From NCBI GenBank assembly GCA_963788325.1, contig CAWBGJ010000001.1, positions 207,818-271,817 on the forward strand: DNA of 64,000 nucleotides, written 5' to 3'. Below the pieces are notes generated by a model that saw nothing but the letters and a program-made list of their open reading frames with translations, did no database searches and was not told the origin of the DNA. This stretch comes from Prado023 sp963788325. Its GTDB lineage: Bacteria; Actinomycetota; Actinomycetes; S36-B12; CAIYMF01. This document shows positions 38,245 through 46,940 of the stretch, one piece after another. Numbering within the stretch: position 1 is the stretch's first letter; the number at the start of each line of letters is the position of its first letter. The position numbers and the translations under genes were made by a program.

Positions 38245-38718
38245 TCAGTCTGCGGTGATGGAGTCGGCCCCGACAGCCTCGAGCGCTGCGACCACATCGC
38301 TGACGCCCACCCGCTCGAAGGCCACGACCTGACCACCGGCCTCGAGCATCGCGGCCGCGAAGGGCGCTGCCCAGGAGTTCTCGTAGACGATGATCGCCGC
38401 AGCGGATCCCGGCGCCAGGATGGCACCGACCTCGTCGAAGTCGTCCTGTCCCAGGACATCGGTGCCCCAGCCGGCGATGAGCTCCCAGGCCCCGCCCCCC
38501 GTCGCGTCGAGGTCCTCCAGGCTCAGGCTCACGAAACTGCCGTCGTCGTTGGCCTTGATGACTACCGCGTCGATGATACGGATGACGCCCTTGGCCACCA
38601 GGTCCAGGAGGATCGGCAGGCCCTCACCGTTGAAGTTGGCTTCGGGGAACTCGATGACCACGTAGTCGACGGGACCAACCTGGATCGCCCCCGTGGGGTC
38701 GCTCTGCTCTTGTGTCAC
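38245..38718 (-). CDS. DUF6325 family protein
   Basis: This 157-residue acidic soluble protein begins with GPVDYVVIEFPEANFNGEGL, a conserved family pattern, and has a ferredoxin-like alternation of strands and helices (IVYENSWAAPFAAAMLEAGGQ). The GTG start follows a GGAAAGG site. It is co-oriented with the SHOCT gene. A perfect 17-bp palindrome lies 25 bases upstream. Function unknown; it may act with the SHOCT protein under stress, but the sequence does not show this. Confidence 0.8.
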   Translation of the reverse strand: MTQEQSDPTGAIQVGPVDYVVIEFPEANFNGEGLPILLDLVAKGVIRIIDAVVIKANDDGSFVSLSLEDLDATGGGAWELIAGWGTDVLGQDDFDEVGAILAPGSAAAIIVYENSWAAPFAAAMLEAGGQVVAFERVGVSDVVAALEAVGADSITAD

Positions 38719-38742
38719 TGCGTTGAACCTTTCCGGTCATGG

Positions 38743-38759
38743 CCCGGGACGGTCCCGGG
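38743..38759. promoter_or_regulatory. Perfect 17-bp palindrome upstream of the DUF6325 gene
   Basis: CCCGGGAC-G-GTCCCGGG reads the same on both strands. It lies between the ubiB-like stop and the DUF6325 start. It could be an operator for a dimeric repressor or a compact terminator of the ubiB operon. Confidence 0.5.
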
Positions 38760-38844
38760 TCCTCTGGTTGTCGATGATGACCGCTGGGCCGGACCCGACT
38801 CCGGGGCGACCACGCGGTAAGGGCTGTCTACCACGCTTCGAACC

Positions 38845-40539
38845 CTAGCGCTGCCGACTCGATCGGAACAGCCTGATCACGTAGGTGACGAGCAGCACCG
38901 CGCCGACCGTCAGGGAGCCGAAGAAGCCGATCGTGCCGTAGCGCTCCATCGCCGTGCCCGCGAAGGCCGTCGCCGCGATCGCCGAGCCGATGATGCCGCC
39001 ACAGACCAGCAGGGCCACGACCACCATCGTCGTGATCGAGCGAACCTCATCCATCTGCTGGTCGAGCTGCGAGGTGTCGACCACGACGGTCAGCTTCCCC
39101 TTCTTGAACTGCTCGTTCCAGCCCAGTGCGCTCTTGAGGTACTCGGGCGCCGCGTGCAGCGCCCGCAGGGCCACCTGCTTGGCCTCCTTGGTAGCCATCT
39201 CCTTGACCATGGCTTCCGTGGAAGGGGCCTGCGCCTGCTCCAGGGCCAGCTGCAGGGCGGTGCTGGAGAAGGTCTGGCCCGCCGGAGCCAGGGGTACGAA
39301 GAACGCCGAGGCCTGCATCATGGCCTTCATGGCCAGGGTGAGGGCCGGGTCCAGCCGCAGCCCGGCATCACGCAGGACGGCCATCCCCGCGGTGAACACG
39401 TCGGCGTAGTCCGCCCCGGAGCCCTTGCCGTACCGGGCCATCCGCCGCTCGAACGTCCGCACGAAGTTGGCATCGTCGACGGGCCGGAACGGCACGCTCA
39501 GGGAGCGCAGCTGCGATGCCATGGCGGTGATGTCCCCGTTGACCACCGTCCACAGCAGGGCGATCATGTTGATCCGCTGGGTGACCGAGAGCTCCCCGAC
39601 CATGCCGCAGTCCAGGAACGTCACATCGCCGCTGGCAAGGTCGACATAGAGGTTGCCCGGATGCGGGTCGGCGTGGAAGAACCCGTCGATGAGCAGCATC
39701 TTGATCGCCGCCCGCAGGGCGTTGGTGCCCAGGACGCCGCGGTCAAGGCCGGCGGAATCGATCGCCTCAAGATCGGAGATCTTCACCCCGATGATGAACT
39801 CCTGAGTCAGGACGCGCCGTGCGGACAGCTCGCGGTACAGCTTCGGGACAGCCACCCCGGGCAGGGTCTCGAGGTTGGCTGCCAGGCGGGTCATGTTGTA
39901 ACCCTCGCCGTAGTAGTCCAGCTCCTCGATGAGGTTGGTGCTGAACTCGTCGAGCATCCCGCGCAGGCCCACCTCGCGTGCCCACTGGCTGCGTGCCTCC
40001 ATGGCCCGGCCCAGGGTCTTGGTGACCCCGAGGTCGGCCTTGACCTGCTGGTCGAGATTGGGCCGCTGCACCTTGACCGCCACCTCGCGGCCATCGTGGA
40101 GCCGCGCCCGGTGCACCTGCGCCAGCGACGCTGCGGCCAGCGGGATCTCGGAGAACTCCGCGTAGAGCTCCTCGGGCGGGGCACCGAGCTCCTGGATGAT
40201 GATCTCGCGGACCATCGGGAACGGGAAGGTCGGGACCTCGTTCTGCAGGCGATCGAGCTCGATGCGCCAGTCATCGGGCAGGACGTTGACCTGGCTGGAG
40301 ACGATCTGGCCCATCTTCACGTAGGTCGGGCCGAGGCCCTCGAGCAGGATGCGGGTCCGGGTGGCCGCTGCGTACTCGGGCACCGGCTCGGGCAACCCAT
40401 GCACCCATTGCTGCATCCGCCGGCGAGGCCCTGCCGCCTGGGTGCCGTCCAGCAGGGAGTCTGCGGCGAAGGCCCCGAGCGTCGAGTAGATCTGCTGGAG
40501 GCGAAGGTTCTCGCTGATCGTGTCGAAACCGCCGCTCAT
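38845..40539 (-). CDS. ABC1/UbiB (AarF) family atypical kinase
   Basis: This 564-residue protein has the signature of the UbiB family: KxGQ motif in YVKMGQIVSSQ near residue 73, the A-rich loop PLAAASLAQVHRARL, VKVQRPN, the catalytic HADPHPGNLY and the metal-binding DCGMVGEL. Two C-terminal transmembrane helices follow (TTMVVVALLVCGGIIGSAIA; IGFFGSLTVGAVLLVTYVI). UbiB proteins are ATPases linked to isoprenoid quinone or lipid metabolism. The ATG overlaps the upstream holin-like gene by four bases. Confidence 0.93.
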   Translation of the reverse strand: MSGGFDTISENLRLQQIYSTLGAFAADSLLDGTQAAGPRRRMQQWVHGLPEPVPEYAAATRTRILLEGLGPTYVKMGQIVSSQVNVLPDDWRIELDRLQNEVPTFPFPMVREIIIQELGAPPEELYAEFSEIPLAAASLAQVHRARLHDGREVAVKVQRPNLDQQVKADLGVTKTLGRAMEARSQWAREVGLRGMLDEFSTNLIEELDYYGEGYNMTRLAANLETLPGVAVPKLYRELSARRVLTQEFIIGVKISDLEAIDSAGLDRGVLGTNALRAAIKMLLIDGFFHADPHPGNLYVDLASGDVTFLDCGMVGELSVTQRINMIALLWTVVNGDITAMASQLRSLSVPFRPVDDANFVRTFERRMARYGKGSGADYADVFTAGMAVLRDAGLRLDPALTLAMKAMMQASAFFVPLAPAGQTFSSTALQLALEQAQAPSTEAMVKEMATKEAKQVALRALHAAPEYLKSALGWNEQFKKGKLTVVVDTSQLDQQMDEVRSITTMVVVALLVCGGIIGSAIAATAFAGTAMERYGTIGFFGSLTVGAVLLVTYVIRLFRSSRQR

Positions 40540-41513
40540 GCCAGGCCGTTCCTCTCCTTGTAGTCGCGGTCCAGCATCGGGTAGTCAGCGCCGAGCAGGG
40601 CGTCGATGGTGGCACCGATCAGGCCCACGAGGGCAGCCACCAACAACAGCGCGAGCACGGTGGTGATCTCCAGCCGATCGCCCAGGATCCAGTTCAGGAG
40701 CATGAGGAGCAGCGCGTTGACCAGGACGATCACGATGCCCATCGAGCTGAAGATGAAGCGCAGGGACAGGAACTGCAGGGCTGGTTTCACGAAGGCGTTG
40801 AGCAGGGCGAAGACCAGCGCGACCTCGAGCCCCTGGCTCCAACGCCAACCGGCGAAGGTCACCCCCGGGACCAATGCCACGGCGATGATCACCGACAGGC
40901 CGGCGGAGAGGAACCGGACGAGGTACAGCCGCCAGTTGGCCCAGTGCCCGCGCGCCCACGCCCGTTGGGCCCCAACAGCCGGGATGCTGCCGACCTTACC
41001 CACGCCTTCGGGGAGGACCTCTGCCTCGACCGCGTCCGCCAGGCGGGCGCCCGGCGTGGCCGTCCCGGTCGTGGCCGGAGCTGCCGTGACCGTGCCTGCC
41101 GGGGCAGCCGTGCTGGGGACGGCGGGCAGCGGCACGATCGCATCCCGATCAGGCTCGGCCCCGGCGATCTGCACGAGGTTCGGTGGGTCGGACATGGCGG
41201 GCGTGGGTTGCTCCGAGCTGGCGCCCGGGGTGGTGCCCGGGGTGGTGCCCGGGGTGGTGCCCGCAGTCGCGCGCACGGTGTCGTCCGCGGCTGGAGCACT
41301 CACCTCGTCGTGCGCAACCGGCATGCTCACGGTGTCGTCCGCGACGGGCATGCTCACGGTCGCATCCTTGGCATGGCCGGTGAACGGCTCAGCTGCAGCC
41401 CCGGTCGTCTCGGTCTCCGGCGGGGTTGCTGCCACGGGCTCGGCCCACGACTCCGGCGTCCCATCAGCCGGCTCCAGATCGCCCGACGGCGATTCGGATG
41501 GTTCCTCCTGCAT
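40536..41513 (-). CDS. Phage_holin_4_2-like membrane protein with long disordered N terminus
   Basis: This 325-residue protein has about 190 disordered residues at the N terminus rich in Pro, Thr, Ala and Asp, including three tandem TTPG units and imperfect VSMPVADD repeats. Its C-terminal domain has four transmembrane helices of the holin 4 superfamily (FLSAGLSVIIAVALVPGV; ALVFALLNAFVKPALQFLSL; IVIVLVNALLLMLLNWILG; VLALLLVAALVGLIGATI). Such proteins are common chromosomal membrane proteins, not signs of a prophage. GGGAGGT precedes the ATG. It is translationally coupled to the UbiB-like gene. Confidence 0.85.
   Translation of the reverse strand: MQEEPSESPSGDLEPADGTPESWAEPVAATPPETETTGAAAEPFTGHAKDATVSMPVADDTVSMPVAHDEVSAPAADDTVRATAGTTPGTTPGTTPGASSEQPTPAMSDPPNLVQIAGAEPDRDAIVPLPAVPSTAAPAGTVTAAPATTGTATPGARLADAVEAEVLPEGVGKVGSIPAVGAQRAWARGHWANWRLYLVRFLSAGLSVIIAVALVPGVTFAGWRWSQGLEVALVFALLNAFVKPALQFLSLRFIFSSMGIVIVLVNALLLMLLNWILGDRLEITTVLALLLVAALVGLIGATIDALLGADYPMLDRDYKERNGLA
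41224..41262. repeat. Three 12-bp tandem repeats in the holin-like gene
   Basis: The unit CCCGGGGTGGTG is repeated three times without change and encodes TTPG units in the disordered region. Copy number could vary between strains. Confidence 0.8.
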
Positions 41514-41599
41514 TGCCTACCTCCCAGTGTGCGGGCCCACTGTGTCACATCAGCGTAACCACGTGGTTCACGACGCGTCCAAGGCTCGCCGCAGGCTGG

Positions 41600-42229
41600 T
41601 CAGCGCAGGGTGTGCACCCAGTTGCCCAACAGCCGCAGGCCGTCCTCCCCGGACTTCTCGGGGTGGAACTGGGTGGCGCTCAGCGGCCCGTTCTCGATGG
41701 CCGCCACGAACGGCGCCCCGTGCGTGGTCCAGCTGACCAGCGGCGCGTGGAAGGGCTCCTGGGCGATCCAGTCCCACCGCTGCACCGCGTAGGAATGCAC
41801 GAAGTAGAACCGCGCATCGGCGACGCCGTCGAAGAGCACCGAGCCGTCGGGCACGTCGACGGTGTTCCAGCCCATGTGCGGCAGCACCGCAGCGGGCAGC
41901 TCCTCCACGATGCCGGGCCACTCCCCCAGCCCGTCGGTGACCACCCCGTGCTCGACCCCTCGGGTGAACAGGATCTGCATTCCGACGCAGATGCCCAGCA
42001 CGGGCAGGCCGCCGGCCAGGCGATGGTCGACCAGCTGCGGGCCGCGGACTGCACGGAAGCCTGCCATGCATGCCGCGAAGGCCCCCACCCCCGGTACGAC
42101 CAGGCCGTCGGCTGCCATCGCCGTGTCGAAGTCCGAGCTGACCTCGACCGTGGCCCCGGCCTCCTCCAGGGCACGCGCTGCCGAGCGCAGGTTGCCCGAG
42201 CCGTAGTCCAGGACGACGACACGACTCAT
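41600..42229 (-). CDS. hisH: Imidazole glycerol phosphate synthase glutaminase subunit
   Basis: HisH supplies ammonia to HisF. The 209-residue class I amidotransferase has the catalytic Cys in GICVGMQILFTRG, the family start VVVLDYGSGNLRSA, and the His-Glu pair in TQFHPEKSGEDGLRLLGNW. The ATG at 42229 overlaps the upstream small membrane protein gene by four bases. It is the last gene of the hisD-hisC-hisB-orf-hisH operon. Confidence 0.96.
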   Translation of the reverse strand: MSRVVVLDYGSGNLRSAARALEEAGATVEVSSDFDTAMAADGLVVPGVGAFAACMAGFRAVRGPQLVDHRLAGGLPVLGICVGMQILFTRGVEHGVVTDGLGEWPGIVEELPAAVLPHMGWNTVDVPDGSVLFDGVADARFYFVHSYAVQRWDWIAQEPFHAPLVSWTTHGAPFVAAIENGPLSATQFHPEKSGEDGLRLLGNWVHTLR

Positions 42230-42462
42230 CGCGGGTACCGCGCATAGCCGCTCACCAGGGCGATGCCCATGAGGACGCCTAGCCACAACCAGGTGGCCTG
42301 GCCGGTGCGCCGGTACTGCCGCACCCCCCAGATCATCCAGCCGACGAGGAACAGGGCTGTGACCGCGAAGCTGATCTGCACCGAGGTGGGCACCCCTGGG
42401 TCCGTGGCAGACGGGGCCACCTCGGGCAACCACCCGAGGAGCGCGCTGACGGCCGCGATCAC
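42226..42462 (-). CDS. Small membrane protein between hisB and hisH
   Basis: This 78-residue protein has three hydrophobic segments (VIAAVSALLGWLPEVA; ISFAVTALFLVGWMIWGV; ATWLWLGVLMGIALVSG). The GTG start overlaps the hisB stop (GTGA) and its stop overlaps the hisH start (ATGA), so it is translated with the histidine enzymes. Small membrane proteins occur at this place in other actinobacteria. Function unknown. Longer frames that run into hisB are rejected because they are shadows of it. Confidence 0.75.
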   Translation of the reverse strand: MIAAVSALLGWLPEVAPSATDPGVPTSVQISFAVTALFLVGWMIWGVRQYRRTGQATWLWLGVLMGIALVSGYARYPR

Positions 42463-43046
42463 AGCGCCCCCTTCGTGCTGGGCACCCCCACCACGCGCGG
42501 GTCGAGCTCCACGGCGGTCCGCAGGGCACGGGCCACGGCTTTGAACTGCGCCTCGACCATGTGATGCGGGTTGCGCCCGTACAGGCAGTGCACGTGCAGG
42601 CAGATCTGGGCGGTGGCCGAGATGGACTCCCACACGTGTCGTGTCAGTGTCGTGTCATAGCTGCCGATCATGGGCGCCATGGGTGGCTCGTCGTGGACGA
42701 CGTAGGGCCGTCCGGACAGGTCCACGACGGCTCGGGCCAGGGATTCGTCGAGGGGTACCAGCGCGTCGCCGAACCGCCGGATGCCGACCTTGTCACCCAG
42801 GGCCTGGCGCAGCGCGGCCCCGAACGCCAGCGACGTGTCCTCGACGGTGTGGTGGCTGTCGACCTCGATGTCCCCGGTGGTGGCGATCTGCAGGTCGAAC
42901 CCGGCGTGCTTGCCGATCTGGGTCATCATGTGGTCGTAGAAGGGCACACCGGTGCTGATGTCGGTGACCCCGGAGCCGTCGAGCTCCAGCGACACGCGGA
43001 CATCGCTCTCCTTGGTGGTGCGTTCCACGGTGGCGAACCGGCCCAT
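42459..43046 (-). CDS. hisB: Imidazoleglycerol-phosphate dehydratase
   Basis: HisB dehydrates imidazole glycerol phosphate to imidazole acetol phosphate. The 195-residue single-function protein has the metal-binding motifs FYDHMMTQIGKHAGFDL, DIEVDSHHTVEDTSLAFG and HCLYGRNPHHMVEAQFKA. The ATG overlaps the hisC stop by one base (TGATG). Confidence 0.97.
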   Translation of the reverse strand: MGRFATVERTTKESDVRVSLELDGSGVTDISTGVPFYDHMMTQIGKHAGFDLQIATTGDIEVDSHHTVEDTSLAFGAALRQALGDKVGIRRFGDALVPLDESLARAVVDLSGRPYVVHDEPPMAPMIGSYDTTLTRHVWESISATAQICLHVHCLYGRNPHHMVEAQFKAVARALRTAVELDPRVVGVPSTKGAL

Positions 43047-44269
43047 CAGATGCCCTCCTCGGTGGCGTGCGGCAACCCTCTCACGTCGGGCCGCCCGGCT
43101 GGGGCCACGGAACGCAGATCGCTGACCCCGGCGAGGTCGAGCACGTCGGCCTGCGTGTACGACGCGCTCAGCGCGGCCCGGAAGGCCGCCATCTCCTCAG
43201 GTGTGCCGGCGCTGACCCGCAGCCAGCCCGCCGGGCCAGTGGCTCGGACCAGGACCCCGTGGGCGAGCAGGCGCGCGAACACCGCGTCCCGGTCGATGAA
43301 CCGGCCGAACAGCACGAAGTTGGCATCGGAGTCGGCCGCGACCAAGCCGGGTCGGGCACGCAGCCAGGTGACCAGGTCATCACGTTCCCCACGCAGCGCG
43401 GCCACGGTCCCCAGGAGGTCCGCGGCATGCTGCAGGGCGGTCCGGGCAACTGCCTGGGTCACGGCCGACAAGTGATAGGGCAGGCGGACGAGTTGCACGG
43501 CGTCCACGACCTGTGGGCTGGCCACGAGGTAGCCCAGTCGGGCCCCGGCCAGGGCGAAGGCCTTGCTCATCGTGCGGGTCACGACCAGTCGGGGGTGCCC
43601 CGCGAGCAGCTCGACGGCCGAGGCGGTGCCCGGCCGGCGGAACTCGGCGTACGCCTCGTCGACGACCACGATCCCCCGGCTGGCGGCGCAGATCTCCTGG
43701 ATGTCGGCCAGGCCCAGCGCGGTGCCGGTGGGGTTGTTCGGGCTGGCGAGCAGGATCACCTCGGGCTGCTCGGCGTGGACGTGCGCCACGGCGCGGGGCA
43801 CGTCGATGGTGAAGTCAGCGCGCCGGGGCAGCGTGCGGTAGCCGGTGAACGTGTCGCGGCAGTAGTCGGGGTACATCGAGTACGTGGGGTCGAAGGAGAC
43901 GGCGATCCTGCCCGGGCCGCCGAAGGCCTGCAGCAGCTGGACCATCACCTCGTTCGAGCCGTTCGCGGGCCACACGTGGGCAGCGCTGATCTCTGGCGCG
44001 CCCGGCACATCCCTGACGATGTAGTCCGCGAGGTCCGCACGCAGATCCAGGGCGTCGCGGTCGGGGTAGCGGTTGAGCCCAGAGGTGGCCGTGGCGACCG
44101 CCCGCGCCACGTCGGCAACCATCGCGGGCGAGGGCGGGTAGGGGTTCTCGTTGACGTTGAGCCGGTGGGCGACGTCGAGCTGAGGGGCGCCGTAGGGCAC
44201 CTGTCCGACCAGTTCCGGGCGCAGCGGAAGCCCCGCCAGGTCCACCGGCCCGCCTTGGGGCGGGGTCAC
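43046..44269 (-). CDS. hisC: Histidinol-phosphate aminotransferase
   Basis: HisC is a class I/II PLP enzyme that aminates imidazole acetol phosphate. The 407-residue protein has the start motif RLNVNENPYPPSPAMV, NGSNEVMVQLLQAFGG, ASPNNPTGTALG, VVVDEAYAEF and the PLP lysine in TMSKAFALAGARLGYL. A tail of about 35 residues after the usual end (DVLDLAGVSDLRSVAPAG) is longer than in most relatives. The GTG start overlaps the hisD stop by four bases. Confidence 0.96.
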   Translation of the reverse strand: MTPPQGGPVDLAGLPLRPELVGQVPYGAPQLDVAHRLNVNENPYPPSPAMVADVARAVATATSGLNRYPDRDALDLRADLADYIVRDVPGAPEISAAHVWPANGSNEVMVQLLQAFGGPGRIAVSFDPTYSMYPDYCRDTFTGYRTLPRRADFTIDVPRAVAHVHAEQPEVILLASPNNPTGTALGLADIQEICAASRGIVVVDEAYAEFRRPGTASAVELLAGHPRLVVTRTMSKAFALAGARLGYLVASPQVVDAVQLVRLPYHLSAVTQAVARTALQHAADLLGTVAALRGERDDLVTWLRARPGLVAADSDANFVLFGRFIDRDAVFARLLAHGVLVRATGPAGWLRVSAGTPEEMAAFRAALSASYTQADVLDLAGVSDLRSVAPAGRPDVRGLPHATEEGI

Positions 44270-45576
44270 GGAGCGAACCGCACCGTGATAGCAGCACCGT
44301 GCGCCGGCAGGTCCTCCGCGTGGGCGAGGGTCACCACGTGATCGGCCACGTCAGCCAGTGCATCGCGGTCGTACTCGATGAGGTTGACTCCGCGCAGGAA
44401 CGTCGCAACGCCCAGCCCGCTGGAGTGACACGCACAGCCGCCGGTGGGCAGCACATGGTTGGAGCCGGCCGCGTAGTCCCCGAGCGACACCGGCGCCCAC
44501 GGACCGACGAAGATCGCCCCGGCGTTGCGCACCCGCATGGCCACCGCACGGGCCTCGCGGGTGTGGATCTCCAGGTGCTCAGCAGCATAGGCATTGACGA
44601 TCGCCAGGCCGTCGGTGATCGAGTCGACCAGGATGACCGCACTCTGCGTACCCGACAGCGCCTCCCGCACGCGCAGCGAGTGCTTCGTGGCGGCCACCTG
44701 ACCCTCCAGGGCCGCTGCCACGTCGGCGGCCAGCTTCACCGAGGTCGTCACCAGCACCGAGGCGGCGATCACGTCGTGCTCGGCCTGGCTGATGAGGTCC
44801 GCAGCCACCACGTCGGCCTGCGCGGTGTCGTCGGCGAGGATCACGATCTCGGTCGGGCCCGCCTCCGAATCGATGCCGATCCGACCCTTGAGCAGGCGCT
44901 TGGCGGCCGTGACCCAGATGTTGCCCGGGCCGGTCACGAGGTCGACGGGCCGGCACACGGTGCCGTCGTCCAGCGGGGCGCCGTAGGCGAACAGCGCGAT
45001 CGCCTGTGCCCCACCGGCGGCGTACACCTCGTCGATGCCGAGCAATGCGCAGGCAGCCAGGATGGTCGGGTGCGGAAGGCCGTCGAACTCACGCTGCGGA
45101 GGCGAGGCCACCGCCAGGGAGTCGACGCCGGCGATCTGCGCGGGCACGACGTTCATGATCACCGACGAGGGGTACACCGCCCGGCCGCCGGGCACGTAGA
45201 GGCCCACCCGCTCGACGGGCAGCCAGCGCATCGTGACGGTGCCACCGGGGACCACCTCGGTGGTGTGCTCGGGGCGCACCTGATCTGCATGCACGGTCCG
45301 AACCCGCTCGATGGCGACCTCAAGTGCGCGGCGCACCGCCGGGTCGAGCTCCTCGAGGGCCTTGGCCAGGGCAGCGGCCGGGACCCGCAGGTGGGTCGGG
45401 CGGACCCCATCGAGGCGCTCGCCGTGGTCGAGAACCGCCTCAGCACCGCGCGCGGCCACGTCGGCGACGATCGGTCGCACGACGTCCAGCGCGTGCTCCA
45501 CATCCATGGGGGCCCGGGGCACCACAGCCTCGAGGTGCACGGGCAGGCCGGCGCGCAGGTCCAGTCGGCGGATCAT
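44266..45576 (-). CDS. hisD: Histidinol dehydrogenase
   Basis: HisD oxidises histidinol to histidine in two NAD+-dependent steps and binds zinc. The 436-residue protein has the glycine-rich VGLYVPGGRAVYPSSVIMN, VTGPGNIWVTAAKRLLKG, the signature DSEAGPTEIVILADD, QAEHDVIAAS and the C-terminal GDYAAGSNHVLPTGGCA. The ATG at 45576 begins MIRRLDLRAG; a -10 box TAGAAT lies seven bases before it, so the whole hisDCB-orf-hisH mRNA is probably leaderless. Confidence 0.97.
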   Translation of the reverse strand: MIRRLDLRAGLPVHLEAVVPRAPMDVEHALDVVRPIVADVAARGAEAVLDHGERLDGVRPTHLRVPAAALAKALEELDPAVRRALEVAIERVRTVHADQVRPEHTTEVVPGGTVTMRWLPVERVGLYVPGGRAVYPSSVIMNVVPAQIAGVDSLAVASPPQREFDGLPHPTILAACALLGIDEVYAAGGAQAIALFAYGAPLDDGTVCRPVDLVTGPGNIWVTAAKRLLKGRIGIDSEAGPTEIVILADDTAQADVVAADLISQAEHDVIAASVLVTTSVKLAADVAAALEGQVAATKHSLRVREALSGTQSAVILVDSITDGLAIVNAYAAEHLEIHTREARAVAMRVRNAGAIFVGPWAPVSLGDYAAGSNHVLPTGGCACHSSGLGVATFLRGVNLIEYDRDALADVADHVVTLAHAEDLPAHGAAITVRFAP

Positions 45577-45583
45577 GCCCACG

Positions 45584-45589
45584 ATTCTA
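45584..45589 (-). promoter_or_regulatory. -10 box of the hisD operon
   Basis: TAGAAT, close to the TATAAT consensus, lies seven bases before the hisD ATG on the minus strand. Confidence 0.65.
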
Positions 45590-45622
45590 GGCCGCGGGCC
45601 GGGCGGCGGCTGGGCGGTGCGC

Positions 45623-46291
45623 TCAGTTGGCCCAGAGCCGGGCACTGGCCAGGTCGACGGCCGGCATCGACGGCAGAGCGCCCATGACCTCGATCTCCCG
45701 GCGCAGGACCTCGCACACCCCTGCCAGGCGCGACTCAGCGTCGGCGATCCCCAGCAGGGCCTGGCGCTGGGGCAGGTCGGTGACGATGGCCGCCGAGATG
45801 AGGTAGCTCAGCACGACCGGATCGTCGGGCAGGTGGTCGATCGGCGCCATCTGGATCACGCCCCACGCGGCGATGACCTCCCGGTAGGCGCGCAGCAGGC
45901 GGATCGCCTCGTGGGCCAACTCCGTGGTGTGTGCCTCGTCGCCGAGGGGCTCGGCGTGCAGGCTGACCTGGGCCTGGGTGTAGGGCAGGTCATGATCCAA
46001 GGCATCGATGGAGAACCGGCGTGCGCCGACGGTGACGATGTCGTAGCGCCCGTCGGGCAGCTCCTGCACCTCGGTGATGCGGGCCATCGTGCCGAGTTCG
46101 TACACGCCGGACAGGCCGTCGCGTTCGTGTGCACCCGGGCGCATCGCCACGATGCCGAAGCCGCGCTCGTCCTCCGGCGCCTGCGCCAGGGTCCGGATCA
46201 TCAGCCGATAGCGCGGCTCGAAGATGTGCAGCGGCAGGACCAGACCGGGCACCAGAACGGTCCGTAGCGGGAACAGCGGAACCGTGGGCAC
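45623..46291 (-). CDS. LON substrate-binding-domain protein
   Basis: This 222-residue protein consists of the N-terminal domain of Lon protease alone (VPLFPLRTVLVPGLVLPLHIF; GTMARITEVQELPDGRYDIV; GARRFSID), without ATPase or peptidase domains. Stand-alone copies occur across bacteria and are probably protein-binding modules. Two GTG starts are possible. I chose 46291 because TAGCCT lies six bases before it, the spacing seen for other leaderless genes here; the GTG at 46297 would directly abut the -10 box. Confidence 0.88.
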   Translation of the reverse strand: MPTVPLFPLRTVLVPGLVLPLHIFEPRYRLMIRTLAQAPEDERGFGIVAMRPGAHERDGLSGVYELGTMARITEVQELPDGRYDIVTVGARRFSIDALDHDLPYTQAQVSLHAEPLGDEAHTTELAHEAIRLLRAYREVIAAWGVIQMAPIDHLPDDPVVLSYLISAAIVTDLPQRQALLGIADAESRLAGVCEVLRREIEVMGALPSMPAVDLASARLWAN

Positions 46292-46297
46292 CTGCAC

Positions 46298-46303
46298 AGG
46301 CTA
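46298..46303 (-). promoter_or_regulatory. -10 box for leaderless LON-domain gene
   Basis: TAGCCT on the minus strand, then six bases and a GTG at 46291. This spacing decides between the two possible starts. Confidence 0.5.
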
Positions 46304-46387
46304 GGGCCGAAACGCCGGTCCCGCTCGGGGGATCGGGCCCACACCGCTCGCAGGCAGGGACGCCGGGCCGGGCACCGGCTCAGGTGG

Positions 46388-46393
46388 CAGGAT
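46388..46393 (+). promoter_or_regulatory. -10 box for leaderless ybaK
   Basis: CAGGAT, six bases, then the ATG at 46400; no ribosome binding site. Confidence 0.45.
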
Positions 46394-46399
46394 CGAGCC

Positions 46400-46897
46400 A
46401 TGGCGAAGAAGTCGGGCGGTTCCACGGGCACGCCGGCCACCCGGCTGCTGGCCGAGGCCGGCGTCGCGCACGTGCTGCGCACCTACCGGCACGATCCGCG
46501 CAGCACGTCCTACGGGCTCGAGGCGGCCAGCGCGCTCGGAGTGGACCCCGAGCGCGTGTTCAAGACCCTGCTGGCCGACGTGGACGGGACCCTGGTGGTC
46601 GGGATCGTCGCCGTCGGCAGCCAGCTGGACCTCAAGCTGCTGGCAGCAGCAGTCGGCGGCAAGCGCGCGTCGATGGCCGAGGTGGACCGCGCCGAACGCG
46701 CCACTGGCTACGTGGCAGGCGGGATCTCCCCGCTGGGGCAGCGCACGTCGCACCCCACTGTTCTCGACGAGTCCGCGTTGGGCCATCCCAGCGTGCTGGT
46801 CTCCGGCGGTCGTCGAGGCCTGGACGTGGAGCTGGCCCCCGACGACCTGGTGCAGCTCACGAACGCCCGCGTGGCCCCGATCGCCCGCCTGACCTGA
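46400..46897 (+). CDS. ybaK: YbaK/EbsC-type Cys-tRNA(Pro) deacylase
   Basis: YbaK removes cysteine wrongly attached to tRNA-Pro. The 165-residue protein has the family features ASALGVDPERVFKTLLADVDG (with the conserved Lys), DLKLLAAAVGGKRASMAEV, and the loop ATGYVAGGISPLGQR that lines the active site, ending with SALGHPSVLVSGGRRG. The gene stands alone on the plus strand between the LON-domain gene and dnaE. Other YbaK-domain proteins edit different tRNAs, so the exact substrate is inferred. Confidence 0.93.
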   Translation: MAKKSGGSTGTPATRLLAEAGVAHVLRTYRHDPRSTSYGLEAASALGVDPERVFKTLLADVDGTLVVGIVAVGSQLDLKLLAAAVGGKRASMAEVDRAERATGYVAGGISPLGQRTSHPTVLDESALGHPSVLVSGGRRGLDVELAPDDLVQLTNARVAPIARLT

Positions 46898-46940
46898 CCT
46901 AACCCGGACCGGCGGTGACCGGCGCTGAGCCTGCGGCAAC

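Noticed and set aside
41224..41262. Short tandem repeats as a CRISPR array
   Set aside because: The 12-bp units are directly adjacent, without spacers, and lie in frame in a coding sequence.
40536..41513. Holin-like gene as sign of a prophage
   Set aside because: The holin-4-like domain is widespread in chromosomal actinobacterial membrane proteins, and no phage genes are nearby.
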